DNA from: Litchfieldella qijiaojingensis
GTDB taxonomy: Bacteria; Pseudomonadota; Gammaproteobacteria; Pseudomonadales; Halomonadaceae
DNA: 64,000 nucleotides
NCBI RefSeq assembly: GCF_014651875.1
Contig: NZ_BMXS01000010.1
Location: 10,788-74,787, forward strand
Direction: 5' to 3'
Both the position numbers and the translations under genes were made by a program. Under the pieces are notes generated by a model. The model saw nothing but the letters and a program-made list of their open reading frames with translations, made no database searches and was not told the origin of the DNA. Within the stretch, counting starts at the first letter, position 1. Every line of letters starts with the position of its first letter. Shown piece by piece: positions 7,826 to 18,112 of this stretch.

Positions 7826-7930
7826 CTTTTCATGTACATTGACGACGGCATCCAGACCCGAGTTCTGTTAATTTGTTCGAGAAGCCGGCTCCACGAACCG
7901 AGTCTCGCCTGCCAATAACAAGGAACTCCC

Positions 7931-8788
7931 ATGCTCTACCGAGACTTCGCCACCCAGGAACAGATCGACGCCCAGTACGACCCGATGCGTGGTCGTGACA
8001 GGGCGGCACTGCTCGCTGACTGGCAAACGCGTAGTGCGGCGACGCGCTCGCGCCTGATGGTGCGCGAGGATCTGGCCTATGGCCCGTCGCTGGCGGAACG
8101 CCTGGACCTGTTCCCGGCGCAGAAGGCCAATGCGCCTCTGCATGTGTTTTTCCACGGCGGTTACTGGCGTTCGTTGAGTCACAAGGAGTTCTCGTTCGTC
8201 GCTGAACGACTGGTAGAGGCAGGGATCAGTGTGGCGGTGGTGAATTACGCGCTATGCCCGAGCGTGCCGTTCAGCGAACTGGTGCGCCAATGCCAGGCAT
8301 CGCTGGCCTGGCTGTATCGCCATGCCGACGAGTTGGGAGCCGATGCAAGGCGTATTACGGTATCCGGTCATTCTGCAGGAGGACATTTGTGCGGCATGTT
8401 GATAGCGACCGACTGGGAGGGTGTATTCGGCTTGCCCAACGACCTGATCAAGGGCGCGCTGGCAATCAGCGGGCTATTCGATCTGCGGCCGTTTCCGTAT
8501 TCCTGGCTTCAGCCCAGTCTGCAGCTCACGGGGCGTGAGGTGACGGACTATAGCCCACTGTTCCTGCCACCCCGGGTATCAGCACCAGTGATCCTGACCG
8601 CCGGCAGCGAGGAACCTTCTGAATTCGAGCGCCAGATGAATACCTATGCCGAGCATCTACGCGTACGCGCATATGGCCTGGCGGTGGAGGCATCGCTCAA
8701 GGAAGGCGACGACCACTTCTCGATCCTCGAGCACTACGTTCGCTCCAACGGCGACTTCATTACCGCCATCGAGCGCTTCAACGACTGA
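7931..8788 (+). CDS. Alpha/beta hydrolase, kynurenine formamidase-like
   Basis: This 285-residue protein has the oxyanion motif HGGYW (about residue 74), the nucleophile elbow GHSAGG (about 138) and a C-terminal DDHFS that supplies the His; this is the BNA7/arylformamidase-like esterase group. These enzymes hydrolyse N-formylkynurenine or related amides and esters. The start has a good site (AAGGAACTCCC-ATG). The gene is convergent with a RidA gene of the anthranilate-type operon, so it is not part of that transcript, but a formamidase would feed the kynurenine-to-anthranilate route. The substrate is uncertain; a general carboxylesterase is the alternative. Confidence 0.78.
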   Translation: MLYRDFATQEQIDAQYDPMRGRDRAALLADWQTRSAATRSRLMVREDLAYGPSLAERLDLFPAQKANAPLHVFFHGGYWRSLSHKEFSFVAERLVEAGISVAVVNYALCPSVPFSELVRQCQASLAWLYRHADELGADARRITVSGHSAGGHLCGMLIATDWEGVFGLPNDLIKGALAISGLFDLRPFPYSWLQPSLQLTGREVTDYSPLFLPPRVSAPVILTAGSEEPSEFERQMNTYAEHLRVRAYGLAVEASLKEGDDHFSILEHYVRSNGDFITAIERFND

Positions 8789-8812
8789 AACGCGACTACC
8801 AGTAGCAGCGGC

Positions 8813-9226
8813 TCAGTCTTGGGGCACCACGGCGGTGGCTTCGATCTCGACCTTGGCACGGTCCTCGATCAGGTCGGCGACCTGGACCATGGTCATCGCT
8901 GGAAAGTGCTTGCCCAGCACAGCGCGATAGGCACTGCCCACCTCCTTGAGCCGCTCCAGGTATTCGCGCTTGTCAGTGATGTACCAGGTCAGCCGCACGA
9001 TGTGCTCCGGTCGAGCATCGGCCTCGACTAGAATGGCGACGATGTTCTCCAATGCCTGACGGATCTGCGCGACGAAGTCGTCGCTCTCGAAGACCTGGTC
9101 CTGATTCCAGCCGATCTGCCCGCCCACGAACAGCAAGCGACCTTCCGCCAGCATGCCGTTCGCATATCCCACGGCGGGTTTCCAATGGGCGGGGTGTAGC
9201 AACTCATGGGCCTTGAGTGATGGCAT
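8813..9226 (-). CDS. RidA family (YjgF/YER057c/UK114) protein
   Basis: The 137-residue protein has the RidA fold signature: GRLLFVGGQIGWN, QALENIVAILVEADA, and VQVADLIEDRAKVEIEATAV near the end. RidA proteins speed hydrolysis of reactive enamines and imines to ketones with release of ammonia. It is the last gene of the minus-strand aromatic-acid array, 11 bases after the thioesterase gene. The dearomatization enzyme upstream would yield a cyclic enamine-type amino-oxo acyl-CoA if the substrate is anthranilate, so a dedicated deaminase role is chemically attractive. That role is inference; a general detoxifying RidA is the conservative reading. Confidence 0.88.
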   Translation of the reverse strand: MPSLKAHELLHPAHWKPAVGYANGMLAEGRLLFVGGQIGWNQDQVFESDDFVAQIRQALENIVAILVEADARPEHIVRLTWYITDKREYLERLKEVGSAYRAVLGKHFPAMTMVQVADLIEDRAKVEIEATAVVPQD

Positions 9227-9237
9227 GGCAAGGATCC

Positions 9238-9645
9238 TTATGAAAGCTCGGTGACGAGACGCTGACGCATGGCATCAGGCCAGGGAATGGGGCGACCGCT
9301 GTCCATGTCGACGAACACCAAGGTCAACCGGCAACTCAGGCGGGTTTCATCTTCGCATCGGGCGTGGATGGACAGCGTTAGACTGGTCGAACCCACCGCC
9401 GTCGGCACCAGGTTGAATTCCAGCTCGTCGCCGAGGCGGCTGGGCGCATGGAAACGGGTCTCGAGCGATACGGTGGGTACCCCCACGTGACGTTCGACAT
9501 GCATGGCCCGGAAATCGACTTCCACTACCTCGGCGAAGAAATCCTCGACCACCGAATTGATCATCTCGAAGTAACGCGGATAGAAGACGATGGCCGCCGG
9601 ATCGCAATGCTGAAAGCGTACCTTGCGCCGCGTGATGTATGGCAT
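9238..9645 (-). CDS. Acyl-CoA thioesterase, 4-hydroxybenzoyl-CoA thioesterase-like hotdog
   Basis: The true start is ATG 9645 (MPYITRRKVRF), which has GGAGATC just upstream; longer readings run into an intergenic repeat. The 135-residue hotdog protein has the family's RFQHCDPAAIVFYPRYFEM segment, with the Asp of HCDPAAIVFYPR equivalent to the catalytic Asp of the 4-hydroxybenzoyl-CoA thioesterase group. In aromatic acyl-CoA operons such enzymes release trapped CoA from dead-end or unwanted aryl-CoA esters. It sits between the livF gene (158 bases upstream) and ridA (11 bases downstream). A repeat with stem-loops lies in the upstream gap, so its transcription may be partly separate from livF. 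Confidence 0.85.
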   Translation of the reverse strand: MPYITRRKVRFQHCDPAAIVFYPRYFEMINSVVEDFFAEVVEVDFRAMHVERHVGVPTVSLETRFHAPSRLGDELEFNLVPTAVGSTSLTLSIHARCEDETRLSCRLTLVFVDMDSGRPIPWPDAMRQRLVTELS

Positions 9646-9699
9646 GTGATCTCCTTCCCCAAGGTTTGTCAGAAAAGTCGCCGAGCGATAGCCAGACAA

Positions 9700-9767
9700 G
9701 GCAAAAATCAGCGAGAAAGCGGAGTTTACGTGGTTGTAAATGAGCATTTTGAGCTGATTTTTAACGC
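9700..9767 (-). repeat. Structured intergenic repeat, copy 1
   Basis: Read on the minus strand the element has outer arms AAAAATCAGC and GCTGATTTTT (9712-9703 and 9762-9753), and inside them CTCAAAATGCTCA, a hairpin TTTAC-AACCAC-GTAAA, and CTCCGCTTT. The same framework occurs at 35759-35826 and 46293-46361. It fills the gap between livF and the thioesterase gene. It has no coding capacity. It could be a REP-like element or an RNA structure; function unknown. Confidence 0.75.
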
Positions 9768-9802
9768 CGTATGGCTGAGCGCAGGCAGTTTTCGGGCAAC
9801 AC

Positions 9803-10483
<681 letters not shown>

Positions 10484-10484
10484 G

Positions 10485-11228
10485 TCAGTCCCCCAGGTAG
10501 GCTTCACGAACCAACGGATTGGCACGGATCTCGTCGCTGACGCCATGCGCGATCACCTGTCCCGCGACCAGTACGGAGATGCGATCGGCCAGACGAAATA
10601 CGGCGTCCATATCGTGCTCGATCAACAGGATCGGCACTTCGTGCTTGAGCTCCTCGAGTAGTTCGGTGAGTCGCGCCGAACCCTCCGGCCCCAACCCGGC
10701 CATGGGTTCGTCGAGCAGCAGAGCACGCGGCTTCAACGCCAGCGCGCAGGCTACTTCCACCTGGCGACGCTCGCCGTGGGAAAGCTCCGACACCGGCGTC
10801 TCGGCACGCGATTCGAGCTGCATGCGGGCGATGGCGGCGCGAGCTGGCTCGACCAGGCTGGCGTCGCGATGCACCGGCTTCCAGAAGTGGAAACTATGCC
10901 CCTGCAGGCCCTGCACGGCGATCATCACATTGCGCAGTACCGACAACGAATCGGCCAGAGAGGAGACTTGGAAGCTGCGTCCCAGGCCGCGTCGTGCCCG
11001 CTGCGCCACGCTTAGCGCGGTGATGTTCTCACCGGCCAGTCGGACCTCGCCCCGATCGGGCATCAAATGGCCGGTGATCTGACCGATCAGTGTCGACTTG
11101 CCAGCGCCGTTGGGGCCGATCAGGGCATGGATTTCTCCCGCCTTGAGGTCGAGCGACACATCATGCGTGGCCTGCAGCGCGCCGAAGCTCTTGTGCAGGT
11201 GGCTAAGCGTCAGCACGGCATCACTCAT
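10485..11228 (-). CDS. livG: Liv-type ABC transporter ATP-binding protein (LivG)
   Basis: The 247-residue ATPase has Walker A GPNGAGKST, signature LSHGERR, Walker B LLLDEPMAGL and the H-loop in LIEHDMD. It partners LivF in powering the importer. Its ATG overlaps the livM stop by 8 bases and its own stop is one base from livF, so all Liv genes are tightly coupled. The slightly unusual LSHGERR signature is common in LivG proteins. The substrate is judged from the operon as an aromatic carboxylate. Confidence 0.92.
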   Translation of the reverse strand: MSDAVLTLSHLHKSFGALQATHDVSLDLKAGEIHALIGPNGAGKSTLIGQITGHLMPDRGEVRLAGENITALSVAQRARRGLGRSFQVSSLADSLSVLRNVMIAVQGLQGHSFHFWKPVHRDASLVEPARAAIARMQLESRAETPVSELSHGERRQVEVACALALKPRALLLDEPMAGLGPEGSARLTELLEELKHEVPILLIEHDMDAVFRLADRISVLVAGQVIAHGVSDEIRANPLVREAYLGD

Positions 11229-12267
11229 GACGCGCCCTCCCCGCCAGCAGCCCCATTACGCCACCGCGGGCGAATAGCACCACGAACAGCAGAATCAATC
11301 CGAGGAACAGCAACCAGTACTCGGTCAGCCCACCGAGCAGGGTTTCCATGAGCACGAACAGCATGGCCCCGGAGAGCGGTCCATACAGCCGGCCGACACC
11401 GCCCAGGATGACGATGACCATGATCTCGCCGGAGCGATGCCAACTGAGCATGCTCGCCCCGACGAAACCGTTGAGGTCAGCGAACAACGCCCCGGCCAGG
11501 CCGGTGATCACCGCCGAGATCACGAACGCCACCAGGCGGATGGGGTAAGGCGCTATCCCAGCGGTGGCCAGGCGCGTCTCGTTGAGTCGTGCCATGGTCA
11601 GCGCCGCACCGAACCGCGACTGCATCAGGCGCGCGGTGATCGCCAGTGCCAGCACCAGCGCCGCGAAGCAGATCAGGAAGAAGGTCAGCGGATCGTTGGT
11701 ATCGAGCCCGGGAAACTGGTTGCGCAGATAGATCGGCAACCCGTCCTCGCCACCATAGGTCGGCCAGGAGACGGCGAAGTAATAGATCATCTGGGCGAAC
11801 GCCAGGGTGATCATGATGAAGTACACCCCGGATGTGCGCAGCGAAATCGCCCCGATCACCAGCGCCAGTACGGCACATGACAGCATCGCCACCAGCCAGA
11901 TCACCAGCAGGTTGTCGGTACCCGGCATGGTGATGGGCCAGCTCAGCACTGGTGTCATGTCGAAGGCGTGGAAAGCGCTGATGCCGGCGACATAGCCACC
12001 CAACCCGAAGAAGGCGGCGTGGCCGAAGCTGATCATGCCACCATAGCCGATCGCCAGATTGAGCCCCACCGCGGCCATGGTGACGATGGCAATGCGGGTC
12101 GCCAGGTTGACGTAGTAGACCTCGCCCAGGGCATTGGCGATCATTGGTGCCAGCAGCAGCAAGCCGAGCAGCGCCCAGTTGACCCAGGTTTCACGCTGAA
12201 TGCGCGGCATCGGCACCGGTGTCGCGCCCGGCGTCTTGTCCAGCGCGCCTTTGTGTAATCTAGTCAT
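11221..12267 (-). CDS. livM: Liv-type ABC transporter permease (LivM)
   Basis: The inner-membrane permease has about 348 residues and 8-10 hydrophobic segments starting near residue 25. The family block AVGLNLAIGYGGMISFGHAAFFGLGGY is spread over about residues 70-95. ATG 12267 (MTRLHK) overlaps the livH stop by 8 bases; an upstream TTG would add three residues. It pairs with LivH to form the translocation path. A hydrophilic N-terminal extension of ~25 residues precedes the first membrane span, as in other LivM proteins. Confidence 0.9.
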   Translation of the reverse strand: MTRLHKGALDKTPGATPVPMPRIQRETWVNWALLGLLLLAPMIANALGEVYYVNLATRIAIVTMAAVGLNLAIGYGGMISFGHAAFFGLGGYVAGISAFHAFDMTPVLSWPITMPGTDNLLVIWLVAMLSCAVLALVIGAISLRTSGVYFIMITLAFAQMIYYFAVSWPTYGGEDGLPIYLRNQFPGLDTNDPLTFFLICFAALVLALAITARLMQSRFGAALTMARLNETRLATAGIAPYPIRLVAFVISAVITGLAGALFADLNGFVGASMLSWHRSGEIMVIVILGGVGRLYGPLSGAMLFVLMETLLGGLTEYWLLFLGLILLFVVLFARGGVMGLLAGRARHE

Positions 12268-13180
12268 TGGCAGCAAACAGCCCTTTCGGTTTGAACGCCA
12301 GGATGATGGCCATCAGCACGTAGATCAGCATCGAGGCCAGTGCCGCCCCGACCCCGGAGGCCTCGGCCGGCGTCATGAACAGCTTGAACAGCGACGGCAG
12401 GAACACCCGGCCCAGGGTATCGACGAGGCCGACCAGCAGCGAGCCGATCAGCGCCCCCTTGATCGAGCCGATGCCACCGATCACGATCACCACGAAGGCC
12501 AGGATCAGCACCGGTTCACCCATGCCCACCTGCACCGACTGCAAGGCGCCGATCATCGACCCGGCCAGCCCCGCCAGTGCCGCCCCCAGGGCGAACACCA
12601 GCGTATAGAGCTTGGCGATATCGATACCCAGTGCCCCGATCATCTCCCGGTCGCTCTCACCGGCGCGGATGCGCATGCCCAAGCGAGTGCGGGAAATCAG
12701 CAGGAACAGCGCCACCGCCACCAGCACGCCCACAGCGATGATCACCAACCGGAACACCGGGTAGCGCGAACCGCCAGGTAGGGCCACGGCCCCCGAAAGG
12801 GCCTCGGGCACGTTGAGCCACAAGGGAGAGGAGCCGAACAGCCAGCGCGTGCCTTCGGAGAAGATCAGGATCAAGGCGAAGGTCGCCAGCACCTGATCGA
12901 GATGTTGGCGATGATAGAGGCGGCGGATCACCAGCAATTCGACCACGGCACCGACTGCGGCGGCGGCCAGGATACCGGCCCCCAGGCCGACCCAGAACGA
13001 GCCAGTGGTGCCCGCGGTCCAGGCGGTCACGAAAGCCCCGACCATGTAGAAGGAGCCATGGGCGAGATTGATCAGGCCCATCACGCCGAACACCAGGGTC
13101 AGGCCGCTGGCCATCAGAAACAGCATGGTGCCGAGCTGCAGGCCATTGAGGAGTTGTTCGAATAGCAGGGATAGGGTCAC
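12260..13180 (-). CDS. livH: Liv-type ABC transporter permease (LivH)
   Basis: The 306-residue membrane protein has the LivH landmarks: LLNGLQLGTMLFLMASGLTLVFGVMG at the N-terminus (split about residues 10-36), INLAHGSFYMVGAF, and a C-terminal FKPKGLFAAND close to the usual KPxGLFG. It forms the second membrane half of the importer with LivM. It lies 73 bases behind the binding-protein gene; that gap contains a GC-rich hairpin likely to affect the ratio of binding protein to permease. About eight membrane spans are predicted by eye. Confidence 0.9.
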   Translation of the reverse strand: MTLSLLFEQLLNGLQLGTMLFLMASGLTLVFGVMGLINLAHGSFYMVGAFVTAWTAGTTGSFWVGLGAGILAAAAVGAVVELLVIRRLYHRQHLDQVLATFALILIFSEGTRWLFGSSPLWLNVPEALSGAVALPGGSRYPVFRLVIIAVGVLVAVALFLLISRTRLGMRIRAGESDREMIGALGIDIAKLYTLVFALGAALAGLAGSMIGALQSVQVGMGEPVLILAFVVIVIGGIGSIKGALIGSLLVGLVDTLGRVFLPSLFKLFMTPAEASGVGAALASMLIYVLMAIILAFKPKGLFAAND

Positions 13181-13212
13181 GATGGCGTCCCTGAGTCAGA
13201 CGAGGTGAGAAC

Positions 13213-13244
13213 ACCGTACGGGCTGCATGGCCGGCCCGTACGGT
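13213..13244. other. Intercistronic hairpin between binding-protein and permease genes
   Basis: The arms ACCGTACGGGC (13213-13223) and GCCCGTACGGT (13234-13244) pair perfectly over 11 bases with a 10-base loop. There is no U-run on the minus strand, so it is not a classic terminator. Hairpins at this place often protect the highly expressed binding-protein mRNA from 3' decay; that role is inferred here. Confidence 0.7.
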
Positions 13245-13253
13245 CAGTTGGCT

Positions 13254-14405
13254 TTACATTCGGCATTCATCGACGAAGACATCCTGCATGTCCTCGACGG
13301 CCACGCCCACCAGTCGATTGGTCGGCTGGCCGTTGTCGCCGGCAACCACGGTACGGACATAAATGTCCTGAATCGGGTGATGGTTCTTGCCGAAGCGGAA
13401 TTCGCCACGTGTGGACTCGAAGTCGGCGGCGCGCAACGCTTCGCGGAAGGCATCCGCATCATCCGGATGCGCCGTCTCCAACGCGCTGAGAATCAGGTTG
13501 GCGGTGTCGAAGCCCTGCGAGGCATACAGCGTCGGCGTGCGGCCATAGGCTTCACGGAAGCTCTCGACGAAAGCTTGGTTGGTGGGGTTGTCGAGGTCGT
13601 AGGCCCACTGGGAGGTATTCACCACACCGATCGCCGCCTCGCCCACCGCGCCGAGGATGATTTCGTCGAAGGAGAAGGCCGGCCCGAACAGCGGCAGCTC
13701 GACACCTGAGCCGTGGAACTGCTTGGTGAAGGCGATACCCATGCCACCTGGCAGGAAGAAGAACACGCTGTCGGCATCGCTGGCACGAATCTGGGCGATT
13801 TCGGCGGCGTAGTCAGTCTGTCCGAGCTGGGTATAGATCTCGCCGGCCAACTCGCCACCATGATAGCGACTCTTGAAGCCCTCCAGTGCGTCCGTTCCGG
13901 CAGGATAATTGGGCGCCAGGATGAACGGCTTCTTGAGCCCTTGCTGCTGCATGTAGGCACCCATGGCCTCATGCAGGTTATTGTTCTGCCAGGCGACGTT
14001 GAAGTAATTCTCATGGCAAAGGCGCCCCGCCAGGTCCGATGGTCCGGCATTGGGCGAAAGATAGAATACCCCCTGGCGTACCACGGAAGGGACCACCGCC
14101 ATGGCCAGGTTGGACCACACGATGCCGGTGAGGATATCGACCTTATCGCGCTGGATGAACTCATCGGCCAGGTTCTTGGCCACATCGGGCTTGCGGGCAT
14201 CGTCCTTGATCAGCAGCTCGATGTCGTCGCGACCGGACTGCTCAAGGGCGAGCTGGAAGCCGTCGCGGATATCCACGCCCAAGTGCGACCCACCTCCCGA
14301 GAGCGTGGTGATCATGCCGATCTTGACCTCGTCGGCCTGGGCCTGGAACGACGCCAGACCAGTCGACATCAGCAGGCCGAGGCCAACGGCTGTCAGTTTC
14401 TTCAT
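13254..14405 (-). CDS. Periplasmic substrate-binding protein of the Liv-type ABC transporter
   Basis: The 383-residue protein opens with a clear signal peptide (MKKLTAVGLGLLMSTG, cleavage likely after AQA near residue 24) and continues DEVKIGMITTLSGGGSHLG, the first strand of type I periplasmic binding proteins. The LivJ/LivK-like two-lobe domain fills the rest. It delivers substrate to LivHM. The ATG has AGGGGAT eight bases upstream. Placement right behind the aryl-CoA ligase gene suggests it binds the ligase substrate (anthranilate, benzoate or a hydroxylated analogue). Confidence 0.88.
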   Translation of the reverse strand: MKKLTAVGLGLLMSTGLASFQAQADEVKIGMITTLSGGGSHLGVDIRDGFQLALEQSGRDDIELLIKDDARKPDVAKNLADEFIQRDKVDILTGIVWSNLAMAVVPSVVRQGVFYLSPNAGPSDLAGRLCHENYFNVAWQNNNLHEAMGAYMQQQGLKKPFILAPNYPAGTDALEGFKSRYHGGELAGEIYTQLGQTDYAAEIAQIRASDADSVFFFLPGGMGIAFTKQFHGSGVELPLFGPAFSFDEIILGAVGEAAIGVVNTSQWAYDLDNPTNQAFVESFREAYGRTPTLYASQGFDTANLILSALETAHPDDADAFREALRAADFESTRGEFRFGKNHHPIQDIYVRTVVAGDNGQPTNRLVGVAVEDMQDVFVDECRM

Positions 14406-14461
14406 GGTGAGATCCCCTTGAGTACAGGTGTTGTTGTCACGTTATCTCGTCGTGGTTGGCA

Positions 14462-16108
14462 TCATGCCTGGCCACCGGTGGCAGCGGGATGGTACGCCTG
14501 CTTGAGGCGGAAGCGCTGGATCTTGCCGGTTGCCGTCTTGGGCAGCTCGTCGATGAAACGCACCGAGCGCGGATACTTGTAGGGTGCCAAGGTCTGCTTG
14601 ACGAAGTCCTGCAGACGCTGGGCACACGCCTCATCGCCCACGATGCCCGGCGCCAGCACGACGAACGCCTCGACGATCTGGCCACGCTCCTCGTCGGGCG
14701 CGCCGACCACTGCGCATTCCAGCACCTCGTCATGCGCCAGCAGCGCCGCTTCCACCTCCGGGCCGGCGATGTTGTAACCCGCGGAGACAATCATATCGTC
14801 GCTACGCGCGGCGAAGTGAAAGTATCCCTGCGCGTCCTGAACGAAGCTGTCTCCGGTGAGGTTCCAACCATCGCGCACGTATTGGCGCTGACGGTCGTCG
14901 GCCAGATAGCGGCAACCGGTAGGCCCCCGCACTGCCAACCTGCCGACTTGACCCACCGGCACTTCCTGCATCTCCAGGTCGACGACCCTTGCCTCGTAGC
15001 CCCCCACCGGCTTGCCGGTGCATCCCGGTTTGGCATCGTCGAGCCTGTTGGAAATGAAGATATGCAGCATCTCGGTGGAGCCGATGCCGTCGAGCATGAG
15101 CTTGCCGGTTTTCTGCCTCCATTCCTCATAGACCGGGGCCGGCAAGGTTTCGCCGGCGGAGACCGCGACACGCAGGCTCGACAGATCGGCGCCTTCGTCC
15201 ATCGCCTTCAACATACCACGGTAGGCCGTGGGCGCCGTAAACGAAACGGTGGCGCGATAGGTCTCGATGATGTCGATCATGTTGGCTGGCGAGGCCTTCT
15301 CCAGCAGCGTCGCGGTGGCACCGAAACGCAGCGGGAAAATCGCCAGGCCACCCAGGCCGAAAGTGAAGGCCAGTGGCGGCGAGCCGACGAAGATATCGTC
15401 CGGCGTGACCTGCAGGATCTCGCGGGCATAGCCATCGGCAATGATCAGGAGGTCGCGGTGAAAGTGCATGGTGGCCTTGGGCTGACCGGTGGTGCCGGAG
15501 GTGAAGGCCAGCAGTGCAACGTCGTCCTGGGCGGTATCGACGGCGGTGAACGTCGCCGGCTTGTGCAGGGCGGCGCGGTCGAGGTCGGCGTCGTGGTTGG
15601 CGGTGCCATCGAAGCCGATCACCTGAGTCAGGTAGCTACTGGTCTCGGCGCAGGCCATCAGTTCATCGAGCAGCCGGGTATCGCAGAGCGCGTGGCTGAT
15701 CTCGGCCTTGTCGACGATCTTGGTCAATTCTCCGGCACGCAGCATCGGCATGGTATTGACCGCAACCGCACCAACCTTGGTGGCCGCCAGCCAGCAAGCG
15801 ACCATCGCCGGGTTGTTGGCCGAGCGGATCAGCACCCGGTTCCCCGGCTTCACGCCGTAATCCTCGACCAGCGCATGGGCCAGTTGGTTAGTCCATTCCG
15901 TCAGTTCACGGTAGGTACGTTGCCGGTCGTTGCCGATCAACGCGACGCGCTCGCCGAAGCCTTGCTCGACCAGCCTGTCGCTGAGCTCGACGGCGGCATT
16001 GAGTTGCGGCGGGTAGTCGAACCCCTCCAGCCTCAACTCGGGCCATTGGTCACGAGGCGGCAGGTGATCCCGGGTGAAGGTATCGAGGTGGGCCGTTTTT
16101 CCCAACAT
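14462..16108 (-). CDS. Aryl-CoA ligase, 2-aminobenzoate/benzoate-CoA ligase type
   Basis: The 548-residue member of the ANL superfamily has the AMP-binding P-loop TSGTTGQPKA (about 224-233), the A5-type motif GIGSTEMLH (about 339), the hinge SDDMIVSAGYNI, and the C-terminal catalytic Lys in PKTATGKIQRF. The DDIFVGSPPLAFTFGLGG region and short length match benzoate/2-aminobenzoate-CoA ligases rather than fatty acyl ligases. ATP and CoA are used to activate the imported aromatic acid. The start has GGAGG six bases upstream. With the fused monooxygenase/reductase five genes upstream, anthranilate is the best substrate guess, salicylate or benzoate less so. Confidence 0.85.
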   Translation of the reverse strand: MLGKTAHLDTFTRDHLPPRDQWPELRLEGFDYPPQLNAAVELSDRLVEQGFGERVALIGNDRQRTYRELTEWTNQLAHALVEDYGVKPGNRVLIRSANNPAMVACWLAATKVGAVAVNTMPMLRAGELTKIVDKAEISHALCDTRLLDELMACAETSSYLTQVIGFDGTANHDADLDRAALHKPATFTAVDTAQDDVALLAFTSGTTGQPKATMHFHRDLLIIADGYAREILQVTPDDIFVGSPPLAFTFGLGGLAIFPLRFGATATLLEKASPANMIDIIETYRATVSFTAPTAYRGMLKAMDEGADLSSLRVAVSAGETLPAPVYEEWRQKTGKLMLDGIGSTEMLHIFISNRLDDAKPGCTGKPVGGYEARVVDLEMQEVPVGQVGRLAVRGPTGCRYLADDRQRQYVRDGWNLTGDSFVQDAQGYFHFAARSDDMIVSAGYNIAGPEVEAALLAHDEVLECAVVGAPDEERGQIVEAFVVLAPGIVGDEACAQRLQDFVKQTLAPYKYPRSVRFIDELPKTATGKIQRFRLKQAYHPAATGGQA

Positions 16109-16169
16109 CGTGGGCCTCCATCGTCAGAGACGTTGTTGTTGTCGGCGATTGAGCTGCACAGACATTTAT

Positions 16170-17302
<1,133 letters not shown>

Positions 17303-17303
<1 letters not shown>

Positions 17304-18112
17304 CAGTCGCCTCCGAACTCGGGTTTTAGCTTGGCCACGAACGCCCGGTAGGCGCGCTCGAAATCCTTGGTCTGCATGCAGATCGCCTGGGCCTGGGCCT
17401 CGGCCTCCAGGGCCTGCTCCAGGCTCATCGACCACTCCTGGTTCAACTGGGTCTTGGTGATGCCGTGGGCGAAGGTCGGCCCCTGGCACAACCGCTGGGC
17501 ATAGGCGATGGCTTCGGGCTCAAGCTTCCCGGCTTCGATCACGCGGTTGTAGAAGCCCCAGGCGAGCCCCTCCTCGGCGCTCATGCTGCGTCCGCTGTAG
17601 AGCAGGTCGGCGGCGCGCCCCTGGCCGATGATGCGCGGCAGAATCGCACAGGCGCCCATGTCGCAGCCGGCCAGCCCCACCCGGGTGAACAGGAAAGCGG
17701 TCTTGGCTTCCGGCGTGGCGAAACGAATGTCGGAAGCCATGGCGATGATCGCCCCCGCACCCACGCACACCCCATCGACAGCGGCGATCACCGGTTTCTG
17801 GCAGTTGAGCATTGCCTTGACCAGGTCGCCGGTCATGCGCGTGAAGGCGAGTAGACCTTTCATGTCGCGCTCCAGCAGCGGGCCGATGATGTCGTGCACG
17901 TCGCCGCCGGAACTGAAGTTGCCGCCATTGGCGGCAAACACCACCGCCTTGACGTCGTCGGCATAAGCCAAGTCGCGGAAGGTGTCGCGCAGTTCGGCGT
18001 AGCTGTCGAAGGTCAGTGGATTCTTGCGCTCGGGACGGGCGAGTTGAATGACGGCGACCTCGCCCTCCATGCGCCACAGGAAATGCTTGGGAGTGTGGCT
18101 TGCCATGTTCAT
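17303..18112 (-). CDS. Enoyl-CoA hydratase/isomerase family protein lacking both hydratase Glu residues
   Basis: The 269-residue crotonase-fold protein has the oxyanion-hole pieces SSGGDVHDI and GVCVGAGAI. In ordinary hydratases the helix after GGG carries Glu 144 (GGGCEL) and a second Glu 164 (QPEI); here the matching positions read GAGAII and FTRVGL, and an Asp appears in LAGCDMGA. This places it in the AGADMGA-type subgroup, and it may be a hydrolase, a ring-cleaving enzyme or a hydratase using the Asp. The ATG overlaps the MarR stop (ATGA) and its own stop overlaps the next ATG. It belongs to the dearomatization operon. Confidence 0.82.

Noticed and set aside
9646-9747. N-terminal extension of the thioesterase frame
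   Set aside because: The extra ~34 codons are the structured repeat itself; ATG 9645 has a proper ribosome site and matches the family N-terminus.
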